Source: a virus
Reading direction: 5' to 3' (one strand)
Virus record (IMG/VR): IMGVR_UViG_3300000553_000086
Coordinates: 1-43,364 of that record
Length of the DNA: 43,364 nucleotides
Shown here: positions 43,106 through 43,364 of the stretch, piece after piece
Layout: each line of letters starts with the position of its first letter
How positions within the stretch are numbered: position 1 is the stretch's first letter
Program-made: the position numbers and the translations under genes
The notes under the pieces: generated by a model
The model's input: the letters and a program-made list of their open reading frames with translations, nothing else
Databases searched by the model: none
What the model was told of the DNA's origin: nothing

Positions 43106-43364
43106 TTATCCACATGCTATTGAAACCATATCTTTGTTTAATTCCCAAAAACGATTATATTCCATGATTGCCCACCGAACATCTTTATATTGATACAGCA
43201 TATAATATTCTACAAATAGCGGATGATCGTAATAAGAATCAAATTCAACTGCAACAAATTTGCCTTTACGATTAAATTTCATAATTAAAATATTAAAGTC
43301 ACCATCGTCGCTAGCATCCATTAACTGGTCTAACCATACATCTAACTGCTTACAACTGCCGCTA
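43106..43364 (-). CDS. Unknown protein, 5' part beyond window
   Basis: The frame stays open from the stop at 43106 through the ATG at 43321 to the right edge, reading S-G-S-C-K-Q-L-D-V-W-L-D-Q-L before that Met. The true start is therefore probably outside the window and the ATG at 43321 is likely internal. The visible 85 residues include 'DFNILIMKFNRKGKFVAVEF' and 'YYDHPLFVEYYMLYQYKD'. No family is recognised. It runs directly into the next gene, so the two are coupled. Confidence 0.6.
   Translation of the reverse strand, partial: SGSCKQLDVWLDQLMDASDDGDFNILIMKFNRKGKFVAVEFDSYYDHPLFVEYYMLYQYKDVRWAIMEYNRFWELNKDMVSIACG

Overview
This window reads as part of the genome of a T4-like contractile-tailed phage (marine 'T4-like' myovirus grade). 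The evidence is the head-gene order portal (gp20), two small core proteins, prohead protease (gp21), scaffold (gp22), major capsid protein (gp23), all on the minus strand. It is supported by a T4-type baseplate hub protein, a tape-measure-like protein, and a series of T4-type late promoters (NTAAATA, best copies TATAAATA) that mostly sit 25-29 nt before start codons. Base composition is AT-rich by eye. The host is probably a Gram-negative bacterium, because the phage carries a gene for a Sec-exported periplasmic binding protein. A DUF1127 gene hints at an alphaproteobacterium, but that is only inference.

Layout. 1-24584 (minus): a very large tail-fibre/adhesin region of at least ten structural genes. 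These carry beta-rich repeat modules, a C1q-like head, two LamG-like lectin domains and a glycine-rich adhesin. Inside it, at 5437-7294, lie four small non-fibre genes including a 2OG-Fe(II) oxygenase. 24585-24980 (plus): a self-contained 'moron' with a sigma70-like promoter, a DUF1127 gene, an 11-codon micro-ORF and a bidirectional terminator. 24997-30952 (minus): the head module 20-(67-like)-(68-like)-21-22-23. 30994-34539 (minus): a tape-measure-like protein. 34612-35681 (plus): a baseplate hub protein and a small partner. 35682-36098: a gene-free, hairpin-rich convergent intergenic region.

36099-42105 (minus) is the unusual part. One tightly coupled operon starts at a perfect TATAAATA late promoter. 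It passes through a GC-rich, highly foldable leader of about 126 nt and a terminator-like hairpin. It then encodes a complete NitT/TauT-type ABC importer (binding protein, ATPase, permease), a second 2OG-Fe(II)-type oxygenase, two tandem paralogous PP-loop ATPase-like proteins and a SAM methyltransferase. Adjacent genes overlap or nearly abut throughout, and four of the seven start with GTG or TTG. A whole ABC importer with its own enzyme set under a phage late promoter, behind a candidate structured RNA, is the most noteworthy system in the window. Its substrate and product cannot be told from sequence alone.

42121-43364 (minus): a protein of unrecognised function with a weak sulfotransferase-like N-terminus, and the 3' part of another gene that runs off the window. 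The first gene (1-1709) also runs off the window at its 3' end.
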